Below are positions 32,568 through 40,461 of a stretch of DNA of 64,000 nucleotides, one piece after another. Under the pieces are notes generated by a model that made no database searches, had not been told where the DNA came from, and saw nothing but the letters and a program-made list of their open reading frames with translations. A program made the translations under genes and the position numbers. Source of the stretch: Mucilaginibacter segetis (GTDB taxonomy: Bacteria; Bacteroidota; Bacteroidia; Sphingobacteriales; Sphingobacteriaceae); assembly GCF_016522075.1 (NCBI RefSeq), contig NZ_JAEHFW010000002.1:558001-622000 (forward strand). Direction: 5' to 3'. Position 1 is the stretch's first letter. The number at the start of each line of letters is the position of its first letter.

Positions 32568-33244
32568 AAACCCATAATTTAAAATTTTCAATTTTAGCTA
32601 TAATGCTTAGTCTACCTTTTTGCAAGGCTAAAGCACAGACCTTAACCGTTGACCCTGCCGTATCAGCGGCTATTGCGGTTAACGCTGGTGTCATCAACGG
32701 CCAGTTGAATACCACCAACAATAAACTTGACCTCATCCAAAAAGGTCAGCTTGCCGTAACCGGCCAGCTCGTAATCGTGAACAACCTGCAAAACAAGATC
32801 TATCAGGGTCTGAGCCAGGTGGCATCAGTGATCAATAACCTGACCACCATTAAGGAAATTGCAGAATGTGGCACCGATATCGTCAACGATGTGGAGGCTT
32901 CCGTCATGCTGGCTAAATCCGACCCGGTATTGTTGCTCTTTGCCGAGCAGGGCGCCCGCGACTTTGAAACAAGGGCGGCAACGCTCGCCGCAGATGTAAG
33001 CGCCTTCGTGCTTAAAGGAGGAAAGGGTAACCTCATGGACTCCGGCGAAAGAGGCAAATTATTAAATCATATCGCCGATGAAATGCGTATCCTGCGGGGC
33101 ATTGCCTACGGGATGGACAGGGCCATGTACTGGGCAAAGATCAATGGCATTTTTCGCTCACTAAATCCCTGGGCCGAATGGCAAAATGAAGATGTCAGGA
33201 TAGCCAATGACGTCTTAACCAACGCTAAATACCTGAAGCAATGA
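32564..33244 (+). CDS. TraI-like periplasmic tra protein, paralogue 1
   Basis: The 226-aa protein has a signal peptide (FSILAIMLSLPFCKAKAQ) and a long helical mature part with coiled-coil features (LNTTNNKLDLIQKGQLAVTG). It ends WAEWQNEDVRIANDVLTNAK-YLKQ. The same ending occurs in the genes at 33771 and 34433, so three paralogues stand here. The position after the VirB4 gene fits the DUF4141/TraI slot, a VirB5-like minor pilus or channel component. ATGA overlap with traG. Confidence 0.65.
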   Translation: MKTHNLKFSILAIMLSLPFCKAKAQTLTVDPAVSAAIAVNAGVINGQLNTTNNKLDLIQKGQLAVTGQLVIVNNLQNKIYQGLSQVASVINNLTTIKEIAECGTDIVNDVEASVMLAKSDPVLLLFAEQGARDFETRAATLAADVSAFVLKGGKGNLMDSGERGKLLNHIADEMRILRGIAYGMDRAMYWAKINGIFRSLNPWAEWQNEDVRIANDVLTNAKYLKQ

Positions 33245-33759
33245 AACACGAGATTTTTATGATCTGCCCGCCGTGGAAACAGTACCGCATTTACAAAAGA
33301 TCGCCTATGTTCCTGTTTGATAACATTCCTCCAAAATTGCTGAAAGCCCTGGTTGCTTTTCGGTTTATTGAGAATTGCCTGAACCAACTTTCGTCACCTG
33401 ACCACGTGGTTTTTATCTGGGTGACGGAAAAATATACGGAAGAGTGCAAGGATTACATGAAGCATTTGGGCTATGAATATCACAAGTATTTGATATGGCA
33501 CAGGCCAAAATGGAAAAGGGGTAGCTCAAAGAAAGTACTTGAATACCTCATGGTTTATTATAAAGGCAAAATGTATGCACCGGTCTTACCTTTCCCTGAT
33601 TCTTTGGAGACACCCTTTACCGGAAGAGTTAAAGACCGGGAGCGAAAACCCGCAGATGCGTACGCAATGATTGAAGCGATGTTTCCCATTCGGCCTAAAC
33701 TTCAAATTTATGGTTTCACCCACCGGACGGGATGGAATGTTTTCCACCATAATAATTAA
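33241..33759 (+). CDS. MT-A70-like methyltransferase with altered DPPW motif
   Basis: A 172-aa protein with the MT-A70 layout: CPPW at residues 9-12 in place of the catalytic DPPW, HVVFIWVTEKYTEECKDYMK, GYEYHKYLIWHRP, and the C-terminal signature KPADAYAMIEAMFP, LQIYGFTHRTGWNVF. MT-A70 enzymes methylate N6 of adenine in RNA or DNA using AdoMet. The Asp to Cys change at the active site may abolish or alter activity. It overlaps the upstream gene by 4 bp, so it is translated with the secretion genes, an unusual place for this family. Confidence 0.75.
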   Translation: MKHEIFMICPPWKQYRIYKRSPMFLFDNIPPKLLKALVAFRFIENCLNQLSSPDHVVFIWVTEKYTEECKDYMKHLGYEYHKYLIWHRPKWKRGSSKKVLEYLMVYYKGKMYAPVLPFPDSLETPFTGRVKDRERKPADAYAMIEAMFPIRPKLQIYGFTHRTGWNVFHHNN

Positions 33760-33770
33760 AATAACACGAT

Positions 33771-34436
33771 ATGAAAGCTATATTATTGATCCTGGCTACC
33801 ACGATAACCCTTAGCACAAACGTCCTGGCGCAGCAAAAAATACTGGATATTCCCGCGTTGCACCAATTGGTTGACGAATCCGAATCCGAAAATAAACTGC
33901 AGGTAAAGGCTAAGAACCAACAGGCGCTGACAACAGCAAACGAACAGGCCAACCTTACCTTACTGGATAAAATGAAAAAAATGTACCGCACTTTGCAGCA
34001 GCGGTATAATACCCTTGGAACTGCTATAAATATTGCTAACATCGGAATTTATGCGACACCCATGGTTGAGCGCATTGTCAGTAATCAGTCGCAAATCGTC
34101 CAGTTAGTTCAAAAAAATCCTGCTTTAATCGCTATTGGCTACCAATCGGCATTGCAATTTGCTTCACAGTCGAAAAGCCTGGTGGCTTACGTGACTGGCC
34201 TCACCCTATCACTTGGCGACGTCAACCAGATGAAGGCTTCCGACCGAAAGATGCTTTTTGATTATGTGATCTCGGAGCTAAGCAACATCCAGAACCTGTC
34301 CGGCAATATGTTGGGTATGATGCAGTATTCCAGCCTGGCATCATTGTTAAGGGCGGCAAACCCTTTTCAGAATTTTATAGATGCCGATAAGTCTATCGGC
34401 AGCGACATCATCCAAAACGCGAAATACTTAAAATGA
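33771..34436 (+). CDS. TraI-like periplasmic tra protein, paralogue 2
   Basis: The 221-aa protein has a signal peptide (AILLILATTITLSTNVLAQ), a coiled-coil stretch (LHQLVDESESENKLQVKAKN) and a helical core. It ends NPFQNFIDADKSIGSDIIQN-AKYLK, matching the endings of its neighbours. Probably a structural part of the transfer apparatus in the periplasm. ATGA overlap with the next paralogue. The N-terminal half differs most from the other two. Confidence 0.6.
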   Translation: MKAILLILATTITLSTNVLAQQKILDIPALHQLVDESESENKLQVKAKNQQALTTANEQANLTLLDKMKKMYRTLQQRYNTLGTAINIANIGIYATPMVERIVSNQSQIVQLVQKNPALIAIGYQSALQFASQSKSLVAYVTGLTLSLGDVNQMKASDRKMLFDYVISELSNIQNLSGNMLGMMQYSSLASLLRAANPFQNFIDADKSIGSDIIQNAKYLK

Positions 34437-35098
34437 AAAGTTTATTTATCGCTTACTTATTGCTGTTTGCTTTTCAATGGGTGCAGGCGCAGGAATATGT
34501 CATAGATTACCAGCACCTCGTTGCGGTATCACAAAATGCCGCTGTCCGGAGCAGTGCCGAAGTCACCCATGACGAATATCTCGGCAAGATCAATAACAAT
34601 ATCAATGACCTCAATACCAATGTGGGGTCCGTGGTATTGGCACAAACAATGATCTATGACGGGCTTGCCAATGTCAACTCGGCCTTAAAGGACGGCCTTG
34701 CCGTAAAAAATATCGCCGTGATCATCACTGATATGACGGGTTATATTAACCAGGCACTGGATATGGCTAAAAGTGAACCTTACCTGCTGGTATTTGCCGG
34801 AAATATAGCCTCTGAAATGCGAACGAGGTCATTGGCGCTGGTGACCGATGTTTCCGGTTACGTCCTCAAAGAAGGCAATAACGTGCTGGCCGATTATAAT
34901 TCACGCGACCAGCTATTGCGCAAGGTGGTTACCCAATTACAAATACTGGACGGGCTGGCCTATGGTGCCTGGAAGGCCATGTACTGGGCAAAGGAACGCG
35001 GCGTGATCGCCTCCCTTGATCCCTTTGCCAACTTTATCAGCCAGGATACCCGCATCGTCAATCAAATTATTCAAAACGCTAAATATCTAAAGCAATGA
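34433..35098 (+). CDS. TraI-like periplasmic tra protein, paralogue 3
   Basis: The 221-aa protein has a signal peptide (LFIAYLLLFAFQWVQAQ) and a core closely related to the protein at 32564. Shared landmarks are LLVFAGNIASEMRTRSLALV against LLLFAEQGARDFETRAATLA, LDGLAYGAWKAMYWAKERG against LRGIAYGMDRAMYWAKING, and the same final NAKYLKQ. A gene duplication within the operon explains the pair. The function is as for paralogue 1. Confidence 0.65.
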   Translation: MKSLFIAYLLLFAFQWVQAQEYVIDYQHLVAVSQNAAVRSSAEVTHDEYLGKINNNINDLNTNVGSVVLAQTMIYDGLANVNSALKDGLAVKNIAVIITDMTGYINQALDMAKSEPYLLVFAGNIASEMRTRSLALVTDVSGYVLKEGNNVLADYNSRDQLLRKVVTQLQILDGLAYGAWKAMYWAKERGVIASLDPFANFISQDTRIVNQIIQNAKYLKQ

Positions 35099-35154
35099 CC
35101 ATCATCTGACTATGTCGGATGATAGCTTGAATGCCGTTTAAAACAGATCAGATC

Positions 35155-35937
35155 ATGAAAAAAAACTTAATTCCACTTCCATTTATCCTGCTTGCATTGA
35201 TTCAACAGTGCTTCGGCCAATCCGTTGTCCAGGACCAGAGCGTGCGCTACCAGGAGGAACGCATGGTTTACCTGCAATGGGACCAAAACAAATTCACACC
35301 GAAAGCGGGTTTCCTTAGCCTCAATCCATATTACTGGCTGACCTGGGGGTTATTTCATCCAAACTATCACAAAACTGACCTCCGGCCGCTTAGCGCAACC
35401 GGCCCCCAAACCCAACGGCTCGCACTTGTCGGCGCAATGAATAGTACAGATAATAAATACAAACTTCAATCAGATACCGTCCGCAACACAGCATTGTCGG
35501 AAATAGCCAATCAGTCCGGGCTGGTTTCCAGTGCTGACCCCTTATGGCAATTGTATTACAGCAAGGAACTCAAACCCGTGTTAAATAATTCGCCGGCTTC
35601 CATACTAGTCGGGCTCTCACCACAGGTCAGCGCCAAGCTGGTTTCCGAAGGTTTGTACAGCTGGTACAAAAATGAGCTGGATATGCTGAAGGAACGAATA
35701 CAGGCCGCCCATACGACTACACTCGACCGGGGGGCTCGCATCCTGGCCTATCACCGCTACCTGATGGAGTACCGCAGGCTGGCCGGTGTCTGGGCCATCC
35801 GCACTTCGTCGGCGCAAGCCACGCTGACGATGACCGCCCAGGCACAAAAATTAAAAACTAACCAGGTCACGGTCAGTCAATGGACGCCGCAGACAGACAT
35901 CCAGATCGCTAACCAGGTTTTACAACACCTCCAATGA
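35155..35937 (+). CDS. Secreted tra-operon protein of unknown function
   Basis: About 260 aa from ATG 35155 (MKKNLIPLPFILLALIQQCF), which gives a clean signal peptide; the frame extends to 35131. The mature part is soluble and helical (LRPLSATGPQTQRLALVGAM, LMEYRRLAGVWAIRTSSAQA) and ends QWTPQTDIQIANQVLQHLQ, similar in shape to the ends of the TraI-like proteins. It overlaps traJ by 4 bp. I do not recognise a family name. Confidence 0.6.
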   Translation: MKKNLIPLPFILLALIQQCFGQSVVQDQSVRYQEERMVYLQWDQNKFTPKAGFLSLNPYYWLTWGLFHPNYHKTDLRPLSATGPQTQRLALVGAMNSTDNKYKLQSDTVRNTALSEIANQSGLVSSADPLWQLYYSKELKPVLNNSPASILVGLSPQVSAKLVSEGLYSWYKNELDMLKERIQAAHTTTLDRGARILAYHRYLMEYRRLAGVWAIRTSSAQATLTMTAQAQKLKTNQVTVSQWTPQTDIQIANQVLQHLQ

Positions 35938-37091
35938 AAAAGAAACTCACCTTATTGCTGCTGCTATGCCTTTGTATAACGGCAGTATTCGCACAAACCA
36001 CCACCAATACCGATAACACCAAAGCGTTGCAGTACCTGCAGGGCGATGGCGTCTATGAAGCAGGTGTCATGGTATTTTTGAAAGGGCTTAAAGATTCCGT
36101 ATGGACACATTTCGATCTGTTTATTACCGATGCCAAGGCCCTGGCCGCCATCTTTATGATCATCTTTTTTGCCATCAAATCATACGAAATGATGGTCGGC
36201 GACAAGCAACTGGAGATCATGCCCCTGCTTCGTCCCTTCGGTTTAGCCATGATTATTTTGTGGTGGGGAGCGTTCGTTAAAATGATCGCCTTCCCCACGG
36301 ACCTCGTGGCTAATCAAACGGAACAGATGTTTGACAGTGAACAAACCACCGTGGATAACCTGCGGCTGAACAGGTCAAACCTGATGCTGGCCGTAGCTAA
36401 TTCCCTCTATACCTACCAGGCTCAAACTGAAGTCGCTGAAAAGGAAAGCGATACATGGTACGGGCAAGCCTGGGATTCCGTAACCAGTACGGTTAAGGAA
36501 GGGATTAGCAGCGTGGTTTCGCCATTGTTGGAATTAAAGAACCGGCTGACGGTGGGTATGCAATTGCTCTTTACCCAGCTACTGGAACTCCTGGGGATTT
36601 GGATATTGCGTTTGGCGGTCTATATCATCTTTATGATACAAATCATTTACTCCACGATCCTGATTATCCTTGGCCCGTTTGCTGTAGCAGTCAGCATCCT
36701 GCCCGCTTTTCGCGATAGCTTCAGCACATGGGTCGCCCGTTTTATTTCTGTCAATCTGTACAGCGGCATCGCTTACCTGATTATGTACCTTTGCGGGTTG
36801 ATGCAGGAATATGCGCTGACCTCCGAGATCAGCAAGTACCAGGAATTAGTCGGACAGAACGGCACGAGCGCGAACCTCGAAAAAATGGCCTGGTTTGCCG
36901 GGAATGGTATCCTGTCCTTCGGCACCGTCATCATTGTGTTTTTGATCGGCGCCATTTGCATGTTCACCGTGCCCAGTATCTCTACCTGGATCATCTCCAC
37001 TTCCGGTATCAGCTCAGCCACTTCCACCTTTGGCCGCAGCGCCGGAACAGTGGTCAGCATGGCAAGGAAAGCTGCAGGCAGTTTCTTTTAA
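35934..37091 (+). CDS. traJ: TraJ, polytopic inner-membrane transfer protein
   Basis: A 385-aa protein with a signal-like start (LTLLLLLCLCITAVFAQ) and at least five further membrane helices (ALAAIFMIIFFAIKSYEMMV, PFGLAMIILWWGAFVKMIA, LRLAVYIIFMIQIIYSTILI, LYSGIAYLIMYLCGLMQ, VIIVFLIGAICMFTVPSIS). It corresponds to VirB6-like channel proteins and to TraJ of Bacteroidetes conjugative transposons. A hairpin terminator lies between it and traK, which could reduce expression of downstream genes. Confidence 0.87.
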   Translation: MKKKLTLLLLLCLCITAVFAQTTTNTDNTKALQYLQGDGVYEAGVMVFLKGLKDSVWTHFDLFITDAKALAAIFMIIFFAIKSYEMMVGDKQLEIMPLLRPFGLAMIILWWGAFVKMIAFPTDLVANQTEQMFDSEQTTVDNLRLNRSNLMLAVANSLYTYQAQTEVAEKESDTWYGQAWDSVTSTVKEGISSVVSPLLELKNRLTVGMQLLFTQLLELLGIWILRLAVYIIFMIQIIYSTILIILGPFAVAVSILPAFRDSFSTWVARFISVNLYSGIAYLIMYLCGLMQEYALTSEISKYQELVGQNGTSANLEKMAWFAGNGILSFGTVIIVFLIGAICMFTVPSISTWIISTSGISSATSTFGRSAGTVVSMARKAAGSFF

Positions 37092-37120
37092 CCCTTCGTT
37101 TTCTTTCCCCTTTTGATTGG

Positions 37121-37154
37121 AGGCTGACCCGCTGCTATGAGTCGGCCTTTTTTA
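37121..37154 (+). terminator. Intrinsic terminator between traJ and traK
   Basis: AGGCTGAC (37121-37128) and GTCGGCCT (37141-37148) form an 8-bp stem with one G-T pair, followed by a run of T. Its position within the tra operon suggests partial termination or an internal processing point. Confidence 0.6.
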
Positions 37155-37170
37155 TTTAACGCCATTTATT

Positions 37171-37785
37171 ATGATTATCAAAAATATCGAAGCCAAGATA
37201 AGACTGGCGACATTCATCGCGGCCGGCAGTCTGCTAACGTCCCTGGTCATCGTCGGCATGAATTGCCTCTATGCTTTCAAGCTGGTATCCAATGCCCAAA
37301 AAAGTATTTACATATTGGATAACAATATCCCCATACTGGCCCGGCAAACGGACATCCAAATGAACCGTCCCGCGGAATACCGGGCTGACGTTGACCTGTT
37401 TCATTCCCTGTTCTTCTCCCTGACACCAGATGATAATTACATGGAATACCAGATGAAAAAGGCGATGTACCTCGTGGATGAGTCGGGGATGGAGCAGTAC
37501 AATAACCTCAAGGAAAATGGTTTTTTTAACTCCATTCTTTCCTCCAGTTCTGTACTGACGCTGCAAACGGATTCCATTACCGTGGATATGCCTAAACATT
37601 ATTTCCGGTATTACGGCAAGTTGAAAATCGACCGGCGCAGCTCCACCGTCGTCCGCTCCCTCATTACGGAGGGTTACTTGAAAGATATCCCACGGAGCGA
37701 TAATAACCCGCATGGTGTGCTGATCACCAACTGGAAAACTTTGGAAAATAAAGACCTTCAAGATGTGGAAAAGAATACATTCTAA
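37171..37785 (+). CDS. traK: TraK, VirB8-like transfer protein
   Basis: The 204-aa protein starts MIIKNIEAKIRLATFIAAG, with one membrane helix (FIAAGSLLTSLVIVGMNCLY) followed by a periplasmic domain (PAEYRADVDLFHSLFFSLTP, YYGKLKIDRRSSTVVRSLIT). This matches TraK, the VirB8 counterpart that nucleates the type IV channel. The 3' end overlaps the next gene by 23 bp. Confidence 0.88.
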   Translation: MIIKNIEAKIRLATFIAAGSLLTSLVIVGMNCLYAFKLVSNAQKSIYILDNNIPILARQTDIQMNRPAEYRADVDLFHSLFFSLTPDDNYMEYQMKKAMYLVDESGMEQYNNLKENGFFNSILSSSSVLTLQTDSITVDMPKHYFRYYGKLKIDRRSSTVVRSLITEGYLKDIPRSDNNPHGVLITNWKTLENKDLQDVEKNTF

Positions 37786-38176
37786 CAGAGATCCCAGGGA
37801 TACGCTGTATAGCGAGATACGCAAGGAATTTGCCAGTTACTTCGCCATTGCCGGGACCGCCGGTAAGCGCCTGACAGGTGCCTACCCCAAATTCCTTTTT
37901 GGGTGCATGGTCTTCCTGATGGCCCTGTCGCTGGTATTATCATTTACGGTTTTCCGCCACCCGGAAAAAACAAAAATAACGGTGGTGAAAAAAGTCAACC
38001 CGGTGGAGGATGGCTTTGACCAGATCATCCAGGCAACCAGTAAGATCCGGGAAACCATGCGGCTCAAAAAGCTGGTGGATAGCCTGTCAGCAAAAAAACA
38101 ATTGAGCGGACAGGACAGCACCTTACTGGATAGCGCTCTTGACCGCCTCTCCCAAATTCATCAAACACTAAAGTAA
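37763..38176 (+). CDS. traL: TraL-position single-span membrane protein
   Basis: The 137-aa protein has a basic cytoplasmic start (MWKRIHSNRDPRDTLY), one membrane helix (FLFGCMVFLMALSLVLSFTV) and a periplasmic helical tail. The place between TraK and TraM and the topology agree with TraL of Bacteroidetes ICEs, though it is longer than usual. The symbol rests on gene order. Confidence 0.6.
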   Translation: MWKRIHSNRDPRDTLYSEIRKEFASYFAIAGTAGKRLTGAYPKFLFGCMVFLMALSLVLSFTVFRHPEKTKITVVKKVNPVEDGFDQIIQATSKIRETMRLKKLVDSLSAKKQLSGQDSTLLDSALDRLSQIHQTLK

Positions 38177-38182
38177 AATGCT

Positions 38183-39391
38183 ATGAAAATTAATTTTAAG
38201 CAGCCCAAATATGTGCTACCGCTCATCCTTTTGCCCTTTTTGTGCCTGTTCTTCTATGCCTGGCAAAGTGGTTTCTCCAAGCCAAAACAAGCGCTCAAAG
38301 AAACTGTGGGACTGAATGGCTCGGTCGGCGAAGTGTCTGGCGACGTGCGTAAGAAACAGTTGGCCGATAAACTCGATGCGTACAGGAACACCTACAAAGA
38401 GGCCGACGGCCTGACCGCTGTAAATGTGATCCCAAGGGAAAACTCCAGCAACCCCGGCTATGATAACGATTATTCCGGGCAGCAAAAGAAAACGCTGGAT
38501 TCCATTCAGCGGGCCATGAAGCTAAAATTTGGTTCAGGCACCGCCAAAGGAGATGCCCCTACAGCTGATATTAATCACGACCGACGGGTTGCCCGGGCGG
38601 TTGAGGAAATGAGCCACCGCCAGGCTAATCAACGGCCTGCCGTAGAAAATACGCCGAAGGATAAAGATCCGATGGAGGTTTTCAGGCAGCAGATGGCGAT
38701 TATGGATAGCATCAACAAACAGAACGACCCGGCCTACAAAGACGAACTGAAAAAAAAGCAGGCGGCAGACAAGGCAGAGAAATTTAAAAAAAGCCAGGTG
38801 AAATTGACCGTGGAAAAGGCGGATGCCCTATCCGCAGATTTTAATACGGTAGTCCCCGAAAAGGAACCAGCTTTTATCAGCGCCGTGATCGATGAAAACG
38901 TAACGGGCTATGCCGGTTCCAGGCTACGGCTGAAACTCCTGGAAGATATCAAAGCCGGTAACATCCTGGTCAAAAAAGGCACCTACCTGTTTGCCCTGGT
39001 CAGCGGATTTACAGAACAGCGCGTAACGCTGTCCATAACATCTATCCTGTATGAAGGAAAAATATTGCCGGTTAAACTTGATGTTTACGATATGGACGGG
39101 TTGCCCGGCTTGTATGTCCCCTCATCTGCCTTTCGCGATTTTACTAAGGACCTCGGCAGTAACTCCGTACAGGGTGTAACGGTAGACGGCAGTTCGGGGA
39201 ACAGCCAGTTTATCATGAGTTCGCTGGACAAAGTATTTCAATCCACTTCTTCAGCCATAGCAGACCTCATCCGCAAAAATAAGGCGAAGCTCAAATACAA
39301 CTCCTATCTCTATTTAATCGACCCGGATGCATTGCAAAACGCGCAAAAGAGCGAAGGCCTCCTGAGTACCCATGAAAAAAAATCAAATTAA
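38183..39391 (+). CDS. traM: TraM, VirB10-like transfer protein
   Basis: The 402-aa protein has an N-terminal membrane helix (YVLPLILLPFLCLFFYAW), a long charged linker (about 50-225) and a conserved C-terminal domain (about 228-395: FISAVIDENVTGYAGSRLRL, YLFALVSGFTEQRVTLSITS, LPVKLDVYDMDGLPGLYVPS). This is the TraM family, analogous to VirB10, which spans the envelope and gates the channel. It lies 6 bp after the preceding gene and before traN. Confidence 0.9.
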   Translation: MKINFKQPKYVLPLILLPFLCLFFYAWQSGFSKPKQALKETVGLNGSVGEVSGDVRKKQLADKLDAYRNTYKEADGLTAVNVIPRENSSNPGYDNDYSGQQKKTLDSIQRAMKLKFGSGTAKGDAPTADINHDRRVARAVEEMSHRQANQRPAVENTPKDKDPMEVFRQQMAIMDSINKQNDPAYKDELKKKQAADKAEKFKKSQVKLTVEKADALSADFNTVVPEKEPAFISAVIDENVTGYAGSRLRLKLLEDIKAGNILVKKGTYLFALVSGFTEQRVTLSITSILYEGKILPVKLDVYDMDGLPGLYVPSSAFRDFTKDLGSNSVQGVTVDGSSGNSQFIMSSLDKVFQSTSSAIADLIRKNKAKLKYNSYLYLIDPDALQNAQKSEGLLSTHEKKSN

Positions 39392-39432
39392 AAGCACGCT
39401 AAAAAAATAGCAACACGAAAAATCCTATTAAC

Positions 39433-40227
39433 ATGAAAAAGATATTATTGCTCCTGATGGTGCTTAGCGCACCTTTTGTTTACGCGCAGGATAAACTCCC
39501 GGTAGTTTACCTGCCGGAAAATCTGACTGTTCATTTTATCTCACCTGAACCTATTCAGTACGTGGATATTTCCACTAAAGAACTGATCGGCGACCTGCCG
39601 CTTAAAAACGTACTGCGATTAAAATTACGGGATTCCCTCAAATGTTTCTCCGGTTCTGTAGTGACCATAGCAGGCGAAAAATTTATCGCGCAATACCGCT
39701 TATTGCCGGGTTATCCGGGTGTACCCACGGAAATAAACATTGTCCCGGAGGACATGCGGCCGCTGGATATTTCCGGCATCGGACTGTCTCAAAACCAATT
39801 AAAAGGTTTAGCGCTCAGCCTCATTGCCAAAAGGCCAGATAAACGCATGGAAAAGGTCAAAGCCTTTGGCATCAAAGGACAATTGAACCATGTCTATACG
39901 GTCGGCGACTACATTTTTCTGGATATTTCCTATAACAATAAAACGAACCTGAAATATGATATTGCTGACTTCCGCTTTAAGGTGGATGATAAAAAAATCA
40001 CCAAGGCAGCCAATAATCAATCGGTGGAGATCAGCCCGGTGTATGTGCTGTTCAGTCCGCCCGCTTTTTCAAAAAACTACCGGAACATCTTTGTCTTTAA
40101 AAAGATGTCCTTCCCAGGAAATAAAGTGCTGCACGCTGAATTGAGCGAAAAGCAGCTTTCCGGGCGCATCGTTACCTTAAGTATTTCCTACCAGGACATA
40201 CTCGACGCCGATACGCTGCCCAATTAA
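39433..40227 (+). CDS. traN: TraN (DUF4138), VirB9-like transfer protein
   Basis: The 264-aa protein has a signal peptide (ILLLLMVLSAPFVYAQ). The DUF4138 beta-domain follows (VYLPENLTVHFISPEPIQYV, VLRLKLRD, and FGIKGQLNHVYTVGDYIFLD, FSKNYRNIFVFKKMSFPG). TraN is the periplasmic/outer-membrane partner of TraM, comparable to VirB9. It is the last of the core secretion genes in this run. Confidence 0.87.
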   Translation: MKKILLLLMVLSAPFVYAQDKLPVVYLPENLTVHFISPEPIQYVDISTKELIGDLPLKNVLRLKLRDSLKCFSGSVVTIAGEKFIAQYRLLPGYPGVPTEINIVPEDMRPLDISGIGLSQNQLKGLALSLIAKRPDKRMEKVKAFGIKGQLNHVYTVGDYIFLDISYNNKTNLKYDIADFRFKVDDKKITKAANNQSVEISPVYVLFSPPAFSKNYRNIFVFKKMSFPGNKVLHAELSEKQLSGRIVTLSISYQDILDADTLPN

Positions 40228-40244
40228 TTCTTTGATGATTGTTT

Positions 40245-40460
40245 ATGACTGATTCCATAGCCTACGATTATGTAAAGCTTGTGCTGGAAGAAGAATTTCT
40301 TAGGGCCTATCTGCGCTTCTCCAACCACGGGATTCTCCATTACGAGCTTACAAATATCCTCGAACTCTGTGCGCCTTTAATTCAGGGCCTGGACGAGGAC
40401 GACCGCTTTTTAAAGTATGAAGTGATCGGAACTATAGCAGATTATTTACAGGAGGTGTGA
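40245..40460 (+). CDS. Small hypothetical ICE protein
   Basis: A 71-aa acidic protein from ATG 40245 (a TTG at 40239 is also in frame). It is helical, without membrane segment, beginning [20 protein letters not shown] and ending [13 protein letters not shown]. It stops one base before the methylase-helicase gene, so it is translated just before that protein and may be a partner. No family recognised. Confidence 0.6.
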   Translation: MTDSIAYDYVKLVLEEEFLRAYLRFSNHGILHYELTNILELCAPLIQGLDEDDRFLKYEVIGTIADYLQEV

Positions 40461-40461
40461 T

